Assembly (NCBI GenBank): GCA_003222555.1
Contig: QHWL01000106.1
Location: forward strand, 1 to 10,430
Length of the DNA: 10,430 nucleotides
Direction: 5' to 3'
Origin: Acidobacteriota bacterium
GTDB taxonomy: Bacteria; Acidobacteriota; Vicinamibacteria; Vicinamibacterales; CAVVIG01
Of this stretch, positions 1 through 7,289 are shown one piece after another. Each line of letters begins with the position of its first letter. Positions within the stretch are counted from its first letter, which is position 1. Made by a program: the position numbers and the translations under genes. The notes below the pieces were generated by a model. It was not told the DNA's origin, made no database searches, and was given only the letters and a program-made list of their open reading frames with translations.

Positions 1-311
1 TGTTGTTCGTGTCGGGCCAGGTCGCGCTGGATCCGGCGACCGGACAAATGATTGCGGGAGACATCGCCACCGAGACTCGGCGGGTGATGGACAATCTCGG
101 CGCGCTGCTCAAAGCCGCCGGCCTGTCGTTCTCCGATGTCGTCCGGACCACCGTCTTCCTGACGGACCTGGGCGATTTCGCGACGGTGAACGAAGTGTAC
201 GGCACCTACTTCACGCCCCCGGCACCGGCGCGTGCGACCGTTCAGGTGGCGCGGCTCCCCAGAGACGCCCGAATCGAAATCGACGCGATCGCGGCTTACG
301 AGGGCGGGTAG
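1..311 (+). CDS. ridA: RidA family enamine/imine deaminase, 3' part (5' end outside window)
   Basis: RidA proteins are small trimeric cytosolic enzymes that hydrolyse reactive enamine/imine intermediates, such as 2-aminoacrylate released by PLP enzymes. The reading frame is open from the window edge (first full codon at 3) to a TAG at 309-311, giving 102 visible residues. The usual length is about 125-130, so roughly 20-25 N-terminal residues are missing. Visible family landmarks are the opening LFVSGQVALDP, the central DVVRTTVFLTDL, and the C-terminal PARATVQVARLPRDARIEIDAIA. The Arg in PARATV matches the substrate-carboxylate-binding Arg (R105 in E. coli RidA), and the first Glu of IEIDAIA matches E120. 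Both active-site residues are therefore present. The gene converges with rel 51 bp downstream. Its last codons (Glu-Gly-Gly-stop) lie inside a 9-nt G-rich repeat array, so the extreme C-terminus may have been reshaped by that repeat. Family assignment is strong; which RidA subfamily it belongs to is not resolved. Confidence 0.93.
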   Translation, partial: LFVSGQVALDPATGQMIAGDIATETRRVMDNLGALLKAAGLSFSDVVRTTVFLTDLGDFATVNEVYGTYFTPPAPARATVQVARLPRDARIEIDAIAAYEGG

Positions 312-361
312 GGCGGGTGAGGCGGGTAGGCGACTGAGTCGCCACCTGCCCCACCTGCCCC
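303..361. repeat. 9-nt tandem repeat array with hairpin between convergent genes
   Basis: Three tandem copies of a 9-nt unit, ggcgggt plus ag or ga, fill 303-329. The first copy contains the ridA stop codon. After a short core, two exact copies of acctgcccc follow at 344-361. The right-hand unit is nearly the reverse complement of the left-hand one, so the array folds back on itself. GGCGAC (329-334) pairs with GTCGCC (338-343) around a TGA loop. GGCGGGT (321-327) pairs with ACCTGCC (344-350) with one G-U wobble and one bulged A (328). It lies between the ends of ridA and rel and could act as a two-way transcription barrier. No T-tract follows on either strand, so I do not call it a normal intrinsic terminator. 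Confidence 0.75.
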
Positions 362-362
362 A

Positions 363-2522
363 TCACCGCGCCGCCCTCTCCACGTCCAACACCCCGTCGA
401 CGCCGCGCAGCGACTTGATCACCTTCTCGAGGTGCTTGAGATCGCTGATCTCGACCGCCATGTCGATGCGCGCGTGTTGGCCGGAAGCGGTGTGTGCTTC
501 CATGTTCTTGATGTTGGTGTTGATGCCGGCGATCTTCGCGCTGACCGCCGCCAGCACGCCTTGCCGGTCCTCCACTTCCATCGTCAGCTTGACCGTATAG
601 CGGGCAACCGCGTCGCCCTTGTCCCATTCGACCTCGATCCGGCGCTCGGGGTCGTACAACAGGTTGACGACGTTGGGGCACGTCACGGAATGAACCGAGA
701 CGCCCTTGCCGCGCGTGATGTAGCCCACGATCTTCTCGCCCCGAATCGGATTGCAGCAGCGCGCGCGGAAGACCATCAAGTCGTCGAAACCGCCGCGGAC
801 CTTGATCTTCTCCTCGCCTGCTCCGAGCACGCGCTTGACGGCTGCGGTGACCGGTCCTTCGGGCGCCTTCTCGCGCAACCCCTCCGGGGGCACCAGCTTC
901 ACGAGCAGCTGCTTGGTCGAGACCTTGCCGTACCCGATCAACGCGAAGACCTCGTCGGCCTTCTGCACGTTGAAGTCGGCGAGCACCTTCGCGAACGCGT
1001 CGCCTTCGAGGATCGTCTTGGGGTTGAGATCGTAGCGGCGGGCGTCCTTCTCGAAGACTTTGCGGCCAAGCTCGATCGCGCGGTCTTTCTCTTCCGAGTG
1101 AATGACGTGCTTGATCTTGTTGCGGGCGCGGGACGTGGCGACGAAGTTCAGCCAGTCGCGGCTCGGCTTGTGGCCGGCGGCGGTGACGATCTCGACGATG
1201 TCGCCGTTTTTGAGCCGCGTGCGCAGCGGCACCATCTTCCCGTTGACGCGCGCGCCGACACACTGATGGCCGACGTCGGTGTGAATGGAGTACGCGAAAT
1301 CGATCGGCGTCGCGTCCCGCGGGAGCGCCTTGACCAGGCCCTTCGGCGTGAAAGTGTAGACCTCCTCGGGATACAGCTCGACCTTGAGATGCTGAATGAA
1401 CTCCTCGGGGTCGCGGACCTCCTGCTGATACTCGAGCAGCTGCCGCATCCACTGAAAATAGCGATCGTCGCGGTGATCGCCGACGCGTCCTTCCTTGTAT
1501 TTCCAGTGCGCGGCAATCCCTTCCTCGGCCATCCGGTGCATCTCGATCGTCCGGATCTGCACCTCGAAGGGCATGCCATGCTCGCTGATCACCGACGTGT
1601 GCAGCGACTGGTACCCGTTGGGCCGCGACATCGCGATGAAATCCTTGATTCGGCCCGGCACGGGCGACCACGTCTGATGGATGATGCCGAGCGCGCCGTA
1701 GCAGTCCTTGACGCCTTCGGTGACGATGCGCAGCGCGACGAAATCGTAGACCTGCTCGAGCTCGATCTTCTGCCGCTTGAGCTTCTGGCTGATGCTGTAC
1801 AAGCGCTTGATGCGGCCGTCGATCTCGAGAACGGGAACGTGCGCTTCCCGCAGTTTCACCGTAATCGTGGTCTTCAATTCTTCGATGAGCCCCTCGGTCG
1901 CGCGCCGCTTGGCGTCGACGGCGGCGCGCAGCGCCTCGTAGGTCTGCGGCTCGAGGTACCGAAACGACAGCTCCTCGAGCTCGTTCTTCACCTTGCTCAT
2001 TCCGAGGCGGTTGGCGATTGGCGCGTAGATGTCGCGCGTCTCCTGTGCAATCGTGATCCGGCGCTCCTCGGGCAGATGACTGAGCGTCCGCATGTTGTGC
2101 AGACGATCGGCAAGCTTCACGAGAATGACGCGGATGTCGTCGACCATCGCGAGCAGCATCTTGCGGAAGTTCTCCGCCTGACGCTCCTCGCTCGACGAGA
2201 ACGGAATGGCGCTGATCTTCGTCACCCCTTCGACGACGTGCGCAACCTCGGGTCCGAACAGTTCCTGGATGCGTTCGATCGTCGTGAGCGTGTCCTCGAC
2301 GACGTCGTGGAGCAAGCCGGCCGCGATGGCGACGACATCGAGCTTCATGTCGGCGAGAAAATCGGCAACGGCAAGGGGATGAATCAAGTAGGGCTCGCCC
2401 GAGTGGCGCAGCTGTCCGCGGTGCTCGAGCGCCGAGAAGACGTAGGCGCGCCTCAGCAGTTCGACGTCGGCGTCCGGGCTGTACGCCCGGACCTTTTCCA
2501 GCAAATCTTCGAAGCGAATCAT
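363..2522 (-). CDS. rel: Bifunctional (p)ppGpp synthetase/hydrolase, Rel/SpoT family
   Basis: A long RelA/SpoT homologue (719 aa from the ATG) that makes and degrades the alarmone (p)ppGpp in the stringent response, normally at the ribosome. The N-terminal HD hydrolase domain has H48, H72-D73, E76-D77 (in HDVVEDT) and D139 (in KLADRLHNM). The synthetase domain (about 230-370) shows D260 in YDFVALRIV, the RIKD motif at 291-294, GYQSLHT at 303-309 and EVQIRT. The R-x-K-D form of that motif is the one found in bifunctional enzymes, rather than the acidic form of synthetase-only RelA. C-terminal regulatory domains follow: TGS (YTFTPKG onward, about 385-445), helical, a CC/zinc-finger-like segment with adjacent cysteines (RARCCNP), and a C-terminal ACT domain (about 640-719). 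No domain looks damaged. ATG at 2522 is preceded directly by an in-frame GTG (2525). Neither has a clear Shine-Dalgarno, so the start is uncertain by one codon. It is divergent from the TPR lipoprotein gene. Confidence 0.96.
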   Translation of the reverse strand: MIRFEDLLEKVRAYSPDADVELLRRAYVFSALEHRGQLRHSGEPYLIHPLAVADFLADMKLDVVAIAAGLLHDVVEDTLTTIERIQELFGPEVAHVVEGVTKISAIPFSSSEERQAENFRKMLLAMVDDIRVILVKLADRLHNMRTLSHLPEERRITIAQETRDIYAPIANRLGMSKVKNELEELSFRYLEPQTYEALRAAVDAKRRATEGLIEELKTTITVKLREAHVPVLEIDGRIKRLYSISQKLKRQKIELEQVYDFVALRIVTEGVKDCYGALGIIHQTWSPVPGRIKDFIAMSRPNGYQSLHTSVISEHGMPFEVQIRTIEMHRMAEEGIAAHWKYKEGRVGDHRDDRYFQWMRQLLEYQQEVRDPEEFIQHLKVELYPEEVYTFTPKGLVKALPRDATPIDFAYSIHTDVGHQCVGARVNGKMVPLRTRLKNGDIVEIVTAAGHKPSRDWLNFVATSRARNKIKHVIHSEEKDRAIELGRKVFEKDARRYDLNPKTILEGDAFAKVLADFNVQKADEVFALIGYGKVSTKQLLVKLVPPEGLREKAPEGPVTAAVKRVLGAGEEKIKVRGGFDDLMVFRARCCNPIRGEKIVGYITRGKGVSVHSVTCPNVVNLLYDPERRIEVEWDKGDAVARYTVKLTMEVEDRQGVLAAVSAKIAGINTNIKNMEAHTASGQHARIDMAVEISDLKHLEKVIKSLRGVDGVLDVERAAR

Positions 2523-2586
2523 CACAATTCGGTGTCTAACTAATTGTCGGACGGACGGTTATTTCGCCTTAATCGTCTGTTATCAA

Positions 2587-2615
2587 ATAATAGGGGGCCC
2601 TTCGCCGGGGAGCAA
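2587..2615 (-). promoter_or_regulatory. Candidate sigma-70-type promoter for rel
   Basis: On the minus strand, TTGCTC (2615-2610) is followed after exactly 17 bp by TATTAT (2592-2587). The -10 matches 5 of 6 consensus positions, but the -35 matches only the leading TTG. Transcription would start near 2580, giving a leader of about 55-60 nt before the rel start. The A/T-rich bases just after the -10 stand out against the GC-rich surroundings. This is a moderate match chosen by position and spacing; there is no experimental support. Confidence 0.42.
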
Positions 2616-2645
2616 GGTCAGCGCAGTCGCCGACCTGGACTCACC

Positions 2646-2675
2646 TTGACTTGTGTTTTTGGGGTTCACTATACT
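2646..2675 (+). promoter_or_regulatory. Candidate sigma-70-type promoter for the TPR lipoprotein gene
   Basis: TTGACT (2646-2651; 5 of 6 consensus) is followed after 18 bp by TATACT (2670-2675; 5 of 6). The predicted start point, near 2682, leaves a 5' leader of about 98 nt before the ATG at 2780. It is back-to-back with the rel promoter candidate, whose -35 lies about 30 bp away. One regulator bound in between could therefore affect both genes. I saw no clear operator or riboswitch fold in the leader. Confidence 0.6.
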
Positions 2676-2766
2676 GGCGCCGCTCAGCCACGGCAATTCT
2701 CCTCGCCTGAAACTGCGCGGCATCGGCTGTAGGTGCGAAGATGACCCCGACAGCTTTTTTTATTAC

Positions 2767-2772
2767 AAGGAA
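2767..2772 (+). promoter_or_regulatory. Ribosome binding site deciding the TPR lipoprotein start
   Basis: AAGGAA lies 7 nt upstream of the ATG at 2780. An upstream in-frame ATG at 2741 would add 13 residues (MTPTAFFITRNEN) that spoil the lipoprotein signal peptide, and the AAGGAA would then fall inside the coding sequence. The site therefore favours 2780 as the true start. Confidence 0.7.
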
Positions 2773-2779
2773 CGAAAAC

Positions 2780-3766
2780 ATGTCGATGAACGGCGAAACA
2801 GTGGGCGCACCGCGTATGCGGATGGGGTCGGTGGCGGTGGGGGCGTTGGCGATCGCGGCGATGGTGGGGCTGTCGGCCTGTTCGAAGGTTGCCAACCTCA
2901 AAGGGATCATGGCGTACAAGGAAGCCAACAAGGCTTACCAGGTGCAGGACTACAAGCGCGCCGCGGGGTTGTACGAAGAATCTCTCCAGTCCGACCCAAA
3001 CCAGCCCGCGATCTACTTTTACCTCGGCAACAGCTACGACAACCAATTCAAGCCGGGCGTGGAAGACCCGGCCAACGACGCACTTCTCGCCAAGGCTGTT
3101 CAGAACTATGAACTGGGCATCGAGAAACTGAACAAGCCGGAAGATGTGAAGTTGCAGAAGCTCACGCTGCAATACCTGGTGGCGGCTTACGGCCCGGACA
3201 AGCTGAACGATCCGGTCAAGGCCGAGCCGGCCGTTCAGCGCCTCATCAGGCTCGATCCCGCCGATCCGGCCAACTACTTCGCGCTCGCGAAGATTTACGA
3301 AGACTCCGGCGTCTACGACGAAGCCGAAAAGGTGCTGGACATGGCGAAGGCCGCCAAGCCCGGCGATCCGACGGTGTATATGACCCTCGCCGGCTACTAC
3401 AACCGGCAGGGACAATTCGACAAGACGATCGGCGCGCTGAAGGAACGCGCGGAAAAGGAGCCGAACAACCCCGAAGCGTTCTACACGCTTTCGACGTACT
3501 ACTGGGACGAGGCCTACCGCAACAACCGGCTGAAGGACACCGAGAAGAAAGCGTACGTCCAGGCCGGCATGGATGCGATCGATCGCGCCATCATGATCAG
3601 GCCCGACTACGTCGAGGCCCTCGTCTACAAGGGCTTGCTGCTCAGGCTCCAGGCGAACATGGAAAGGGATCCGGCCAAACAGCAGTCGCTCCTCAAGCAG
3701 GCCGACCAGTTCCGCGACAAGGCGCAGGAGCTTCGCAAGACGAAGGCCTCCGGCGTCGGCGATTAA
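2780..3766 (+). CDS. TPR-repeat lipoprotein
   Basis: A 328-aa predicted lipoprotein made mostly of tetratricopeptide repeats, which form helical scaffolds for protein-protein contact. The N-terminus has a charged region (R12, R14), a hydrophobic stretch (about 16-31) and a lipobox LSAC with the lipidated Cys at 34. Ser at the +2 position does not signal inner-membrane retention under the E. coli rule, so outer-membrane anchoring facing the periplasm is likely. Helical pairs of TPR type are visible at about 43-74 (ANKAYQVQDYKRAAGLYEES, ending in DPNQ), about 165-200 (DPANYFALAKIYEDSGVYDEA) and about 203-245 (PTVYMTLAGYYNRQGQFDKT, then NPEAFYTLSTYYWDEAY), with a further weaker pair near the C-terminus. 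The tail (KAQELRKTK) is charged. It has its own promoter, ribosome site and strong terminator, so it looks monocistronic. The specific partner is unknown; the outer-membrane receptor gene follows but is a separate transcription unit. Confidence 0.85.
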   Translation: MSMNGETVGAPRMRMGSVAVGALAIAAMVGLSACSKVANLKGIMAYKEANKAYQVQDYKRAAGLYEESLQSDPNQPAIYFYLGNSYDNQFKPGVEDPANDALLAKAVQNYELGIEKLNKPEDVKLQKLTLQYLVAAYGPDKLNDPVKAEPAVQRLIRLDPADPANYFALAKIYEDSGVYDEAEKVLDMAKAAKPGDPTVYMTLAGYYNRQGQFDKTIGALKERAEKEPNNPEAFYTLSTYYWDEAYRNNRLKDTEKKAYVQAGMDAIDRAIMIRPDYVEALVYKGLLLRLQANMERDPAKQQSLLKQADQFRDKAQELRKTKASGVGD

Positions 3767-3811
3767 CCACCGCCGAGAGCTCCGTCCTCCTCTACAACGA
3801 TTTGGATCGAA

Positions 3812-3840
3812 AGCCGCCGGGCACGCCCGGCGGCTTTTTT
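3812..3840 (+). terminator. Strong intrinsic terminator after the TPR lipoprotein gene
   Basis: A perfect 10-bp stem (AGCCGCCGGG at 3812-3821 with CCCGGCGGCT at 3826-3835) closes on a 4-nt CACG loop and runs into six Ts (3835-3840). It lies 45 nt after the TAA and 80 nt before the receptor start, so it separates the lipoprotein gene from the receptor gene. It is the only textbook intrinsic terminator I found in the window. Confidence 0.93.
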
Positions 3841-3919
3841 GTTGCTCGGCCGGCGCGATCCAGCGGTAAGGTAAACTGTCCGCGCTTTTCGTGGACCTCC
3901 GGCTGACCAGGAGCGTGCG

Positions 3920-6007
3920 ATGAATCTTTCGAAGATGTTGCGGTTTGTGCGCGCGACGGGCGCGGTGCTCGTGTTCGTGATGGCGGCCCGCCAGGCGCCA
4001 GCCCAAACGCTGACGACCGGTACGCTGGCCGGCGTCGTCGCCGATCAGCAGGGCGGCGTGCTGCCTGGCGCGACCATCACGGCGGTCCACCAGCCGACCG
4101 GCACGCAGTACGAAACCGTGACTGGCTCTGACGGCCGGTATCAGATTCCGAACGTTCGCGTCGGGGGCCCGTACACGGTGACGGCGACGCTGAGCGGTTT
4201 CAGGGTTCAGAAAGAAGAGAACGTCAACGTCGCCCTCGGCGAAGAGCGGTCCCTCGAGTTCAAGATGCCGCTGGCGACGATCGCCGAAACGGTCGTCGTT
4301 GTCGGACAGGCGACCTTCAACGAGACGCGCGCGGGCACTGCCGAGAACGTCCCGGCGGAGGCCATTCAATCGCTGCCGACCATTCAGCGGGGACTTTTCG
4401 ATTTCGCGCGCACATCGCCGTACTTCAGCGTGAGCCCCGATAGCGCCGGCACCGACGCTTTCATGAGCGTCGCCGGTCGTAATCCCAGGTACAACAGCAT
4501 TCAAATCGACGGCGCGGTGAACAACGACGTCTTCGGGATTCCGGCGACCGGCACACCGGGGGCTCAGACCGGCGCCCAGCCGATCAGCCTCGATGCAATC
4601 CAGGAGGTTCAGCTCGTCGTCGCTCCCTACGACGTGCGGCAGGGCGGGTTCACGGGCGGTGGGATCAACGCCGTGACGAAAAGCGGCAGCAATACGTTCT
4701 CTGGCACGGGCTATTGGTTCGGCCGGAATGAAAAGCTGACGCGGTCGATCCCGGCCATTGCGACAACGGCTGTTCCGAGCCCCGCCGACGTCAAGCTCGA
4801 AGGGTTCAAGGACCAGCAGGGCGGATTCAGCTTCGGCGGGCCGATCCTGCGGAACAAGGCGTTTTTCTTCGGCAACCTCGACCTCGGGCGGAAATCGCTG
4901 CCAACAGGCTTTTCCGCCGACGGCAGCGGGGGCCAGGCATGGGGCGGCCTCAATTCGGCTGGCGTCGCATCGCACCTGGCCGATCTGCAGCAGATCACCA
5001 GCATCTTGAAGACCCAATACGGATACGACCCGGGGAGCTTCAGCGAGATCAGCACGCCTATCAACAACAATAAGGTGTTTCTGCGCACCGACTTCAACGT
5101 GTCGCCACGGAATCAGCTGACCGTACGACTCAATTACGTCAAGGGCAGCAAGCAGGTGTCGAGTACCGGCGTCCCGAACAGCACGACGTACGCCTTCCCG
5201 ACCGACTTCTACACCTCGAACGAAAAAGTATGGTCGCCGGTCGCTCAGCTGAATACCACGGCCGCCCACGTGTTCAACGAGTTCCGCGCCACGTACACGC
5301 GTGATCGGTTCACTCGGACCATTCCGTTGCCCGTGTTCCCGTTCGTCCGCGTCGACTTCAGCGATGGCCTGAATGTCCGCCTCGGAGCCGAGAACTCTTC
5401 ACACGCCAACAAGCTGAACCAGGACATCGTCGAGATCACCGACGACATGACGTGGGTGATGGGCAAGCACACGTTCGTGGTCGGCACCCACAATGAGTTC
5501 CTTCATTTCTTCAACGTGTTCGTCCAGAATCTCTATGGCAATTACGAATTCAGTGCCGCCACGACCGCCGGAGCCATCGCCAATCTGCAGAGTGGCTTCG
5601 CGCAGGCGTACTCACGCAATTTCTCGAACACCAGCAATCCGCTGGAGCCGGCTGTGTTCTCGGTTCGCCAGTTTGGCGTGTACTTTGGCGATCAGTGGCG
5701 TGCGCGATCGACTCTCACGCTCACCTACGGGGTTCGCCTCGACGTCCCGAATTTTCCGGACACCCCGCATTCGACCCCGCTGGCCGTCACCGCCTTCGGG
5801 CTCCACACCGACGTCGTGCCGGCTCTCCGCGCATCGGTTTCAACTGGGATCTCAGCAGGGGCGGCACGGCGAGGTCGCAGGTGCGCGGCGGTGTTGGCTT
5901 CTTCACGGGCCGCACCCCCTATGTTTGGATGTCCAACCAGTACGGCAATACAGGAGTCGACTTCACGAACATCAACACCGGCTCGGTCAATAACAACACA
6001 CGGATAG
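3920..6007 (+). CDS. TonB-dependent receptor (Oar-like), N-terminal part, frameshifted at its 3' end
   Basis: Outer-membrane active transporter or receptor of the Oar-like type, whose substrate cannot be told from sequence. The ATG at 3920 has a CAGGAG ribosome site 6 nt upstream. The order is: signal peptide (1 to about 28, probably cleaved after APA), a carboxypeptidase-regulatory-like beta domain (about 34-118, GTLAGVVADQQGGVLPGA onward), a TonB-box-like ETVVVV segment at 123-128, a plug domain (to about 260, including SVAGRNPRYNSIQIDGAVNND), then barrel strands. Family-like sequence continues to about 5824 (FGLHTDVVPA). From there to the stop at 6007 the frame reads arginine- and serine-rich nonsense (GRRCAAVLASSRAAPP), while the family sequence resumes in another frame. 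The last roughly 60 residues are therefore an artefact of the frame break, and the gene really runs to 7119. No convincing promoter was found between the terminator at 3840 and the start. Confidence 0.88.
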   Translation: MNLSKMLRFVRATGAVLVFVMAARQAPAQTLTTGTLAGVVADQQGGVLPGATITAVHQPTGTQYETVTGSDGRYQIPNVRVGGPYTVTATLSGFRVQKEENVNVALGEERSLEFKMPLATIAETVVVVGQATFNETRAGTAENVPAEAIQSLPTIQRGLFDFARTSPYFSVSPDSAGTDAFMSVAGRNPRYNSIQIDGAVNNDVFGIPATGTPGAQTGAQPISLDAIQEVQLVVAPYDVRQGGFTGGGINAVTKSGSNTFSGTGYWFGRNEKLTRSIPAIATTAVPSPADVKLEGFKDQQGGFSFGGPILRNKAFFFGNLDLGRKSLPTGFSADGSGGQAWGGLNSAGVASHLADLQQITSILKTQYGYDPGSFSEISTPINNNKVFLRTDFNVSPRNQLTVRLNYVKGSKQVSSTGVPNSTTYAFPTDFYTSNEKVWSPVAQLNTTAAHVFNEFRATYTRDRFTRTIPLPVFPFVRVDFSDGLNVRLGAENSSHANKLNQDIVEITDDMTWVMGKHTFVVGTHNEFLHFFNVFVQNLYGNYEFSAATTAGAIANLQSGFAQAYSRNFSNTSNPLEPAVFSVRQFGVYFGDQWRARSTLTLTYGVRLDVPNFPDTPHSTPLAVTAFGLHTDVVPALRASVSTGISAGAARRGRRCAAVLASSRAAPPMFGCPTSTAIQESTSRTSTPARSITTHG

Positions 6008-7119
6008 CGTTCGTCGCGGATCCGAACGCGCAGCCAACCAGCATTCCGGGGGGTCTGACCGGCAGCCAGACGCTCAACCTCATCGATCCCAACTACAAGT
6101 ACCCCGAGGTCGTTCGCGGCAATCTCGGGTACGACCGGGATCTCGGAATCTGGGGACTGATCGGCACCGGCGAGTTCCTCTTCACGAAGAACGTGAAGGA
6201 GATTGCGTACCAAAACATCAATTACATCCCTTCGGGCTCGACGCTGCCTGACGGCCGGATCGTGTACAGGAAGCTCGACACCACTCTGAATGACGTGTTC
6301 CTGTTGATGAATACCTCGCTGGGCACCACCTGGACGGCATCGGCCAAGATCGAGCGTCCGTTCAAGAACGGCTTCAACGCCAGCGGGTCGTATCTGTACA
6401 ACCGGGCCAGGTCCATCAACGACGGCACGGCGAGCACCGCCGGGTCGAATTGGGCGAACAACCCGATCGGTATCGACGCGAATAACCCGCCGCTCACCAC
6501 GTCCAACAACGATGCCCGACACCGCGTCAACCTCACGGCGGTCCTTCCTGTGCCGCTCGGCAAGGGGGTTCGCAGCACCGCGTCTTTCTTTTACAACGGC
6601 CAGACTGGTCGGCCTTACGTCATCCTGTTCAACGGCAACCCCAACAACGACGGCCGGAGCAACAACGACATCGCGTTCATCCCAGCTACTCCGGATCAAG
6701 TGGTGGTCTTCAACGGCACCTGGGATCAGCTGGACGCGTTCATCAACGGCGATCCAGCGTCAAGAAACAACCGCGGAACGATACCACCAAGAAACGCGGG
6801 CCGCGCCCCATGGTTCAATCAGCTCGATTTCCGCTACGCGGTCAACCTGCCGACCTACGGCCGCGCGAGGGTCGAGCTGACGCTGGACGTGTTCAACCTG
6901 CTGAACGCGTTCAACAAGGACTGGGGATGGCACTACTTTCCCAAGTTCCCCAACAGCTCGGGCAACGGGTTGATTGGCTACGGCGGGATCGATGCAGGCA
7001 CGGGGAAGGAGAGGTTGAACCTTTCGACGATCAGCTCCCAGACGTTTCAGGGCACCTTCGATCGCGACGATCTGCTGTCGCGGGCAACAGCGCAGGTTGG
7101 AGCGAGAATCAGGTTCTGA
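5821..7119 (+). pseudogene. TonB-dependent receptor, C-terminal barrel part in the shifted frame
   Basis: This continues the receptor beginning at 3920. Recognisable sequence resumes at about 5824 with SPRIGFNWDLSRG, then RGGVGFFTGRTPYVWMSNQYGNTG cut here for length: see 5881-5946. It proceeds through many amphipathic strands to a final ARIRF ending in Phe, the usual terminal residue of outer-membrane barrels recognised by the BAM machinery. There is no ribosome site near the frame junction, and the first internal ATG in this frame (5929) lies mid-strand, so independent translation is unlikely. The two halves together would give a protein of about 1060 aa, normal for the family. This may be a true recent frameshift that kills the receptor, or a sequencing or assembly error. 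The rest of the segment has no stop codon or other decay, so any inactivation would be recent. Confidence 0.82.
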
Positions 7120-7180
7120 TCACGAAGCGCATTAAGATCGGGATAAGTTGAGTTTTTCGTGGCCTTCGTGGCTTCGTGAT
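7119..7180. repeat. Perfect 10-bp inverted repeat at the receptor stop codon, with TTCGTGG iterations
   Basis: ATCACGAAGC (7119-7128) overlaps the last base of the receptor TGA and pairs exactly with GCTTCGTGAT (7171-7180) across a 42-bp interval. Inside, TTCGTG recurs at 7156, 7165 and 7173, spaced 9 and 8 bp, so the right arm is the last unit of a small degenerate tandem array. As RNA this could form a long-loop hairpin at the receptor mRNA 3' end, but no T-tract follows. Confidence 0.65.
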
Positions 7181-7199
7181 AGAGCTGTGGCCCGTTTTT

Positions 7200-7273
7200 A
7201 CCGCCGAGCACGCAGAGTGCGCCGAGAATTCTTGGTTCTTTTTTCTCCGCGATCTCTGCGGCCTCTGCACGGT
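7200..7273. repeat. Imperfect inverted repeat of the CGCAGAG / GCCGAG type
   Basis: The left arm (7200-7228) begins ACCGCCGAGCACGCAGAG. The right arm (7244-7273) is TCTCCGCGATCTCTGCGG followed by a tail ending CACGGT. The reverse complement of the right arm matches the left arm at 14 of 18 positions across the core ACGCAGAGTGCGCCGAGA, and both arms start with ACCG at their outer ends. The loop is TC- and T-rich. From memory, similar 'CGCAGAG...CTCTGCG' hairpins recur between genes in Acidobacteriota, Verrucomicrobiota and other environmental genomes. It lies between the convergent receptor and exbD genes and may serve as a shared terminator or be a small mobile hairpin. The remainder of 7120-7289 contains no gene that I can support. 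Confidence 0.65.
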
Positions 7274-7289
7274 GATTGGGCTCGGCTGG

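Noticed and set aside
211..1671. Open frame of 486 codons on the - strand in a second frame over rel
   Set aside because: Out-of-frame shadow: Arg-rich, no domain, and it runs into ridA on the other strand.
432..2543. Open frame of 703 codons on the + strand opposite rel
   Set aside because: It is the mirror of a GC-rich coding region with strong third-position bias. The translation is low-complexity (rich in D, R, L, V) with no family motif, while the minus strand gives a complete Rel protein.
2684..5269. Open frame of 861 codons on the - strand opposite the lipoprotein and receptor genes
   Set aside because: It crosses two real + strand genes, a promoter and an intrinsic terminator, is Arg-rich without motifs, and has no ribosome site.
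5695..5823. N-terminal extension of the second receptor frame back to 5695
   Set aside because: In this stretch the other frame carries the family sequence; the 5695-5823 reading in this frame is His/Arg-rich noise, so the true resumption is at about 5824.
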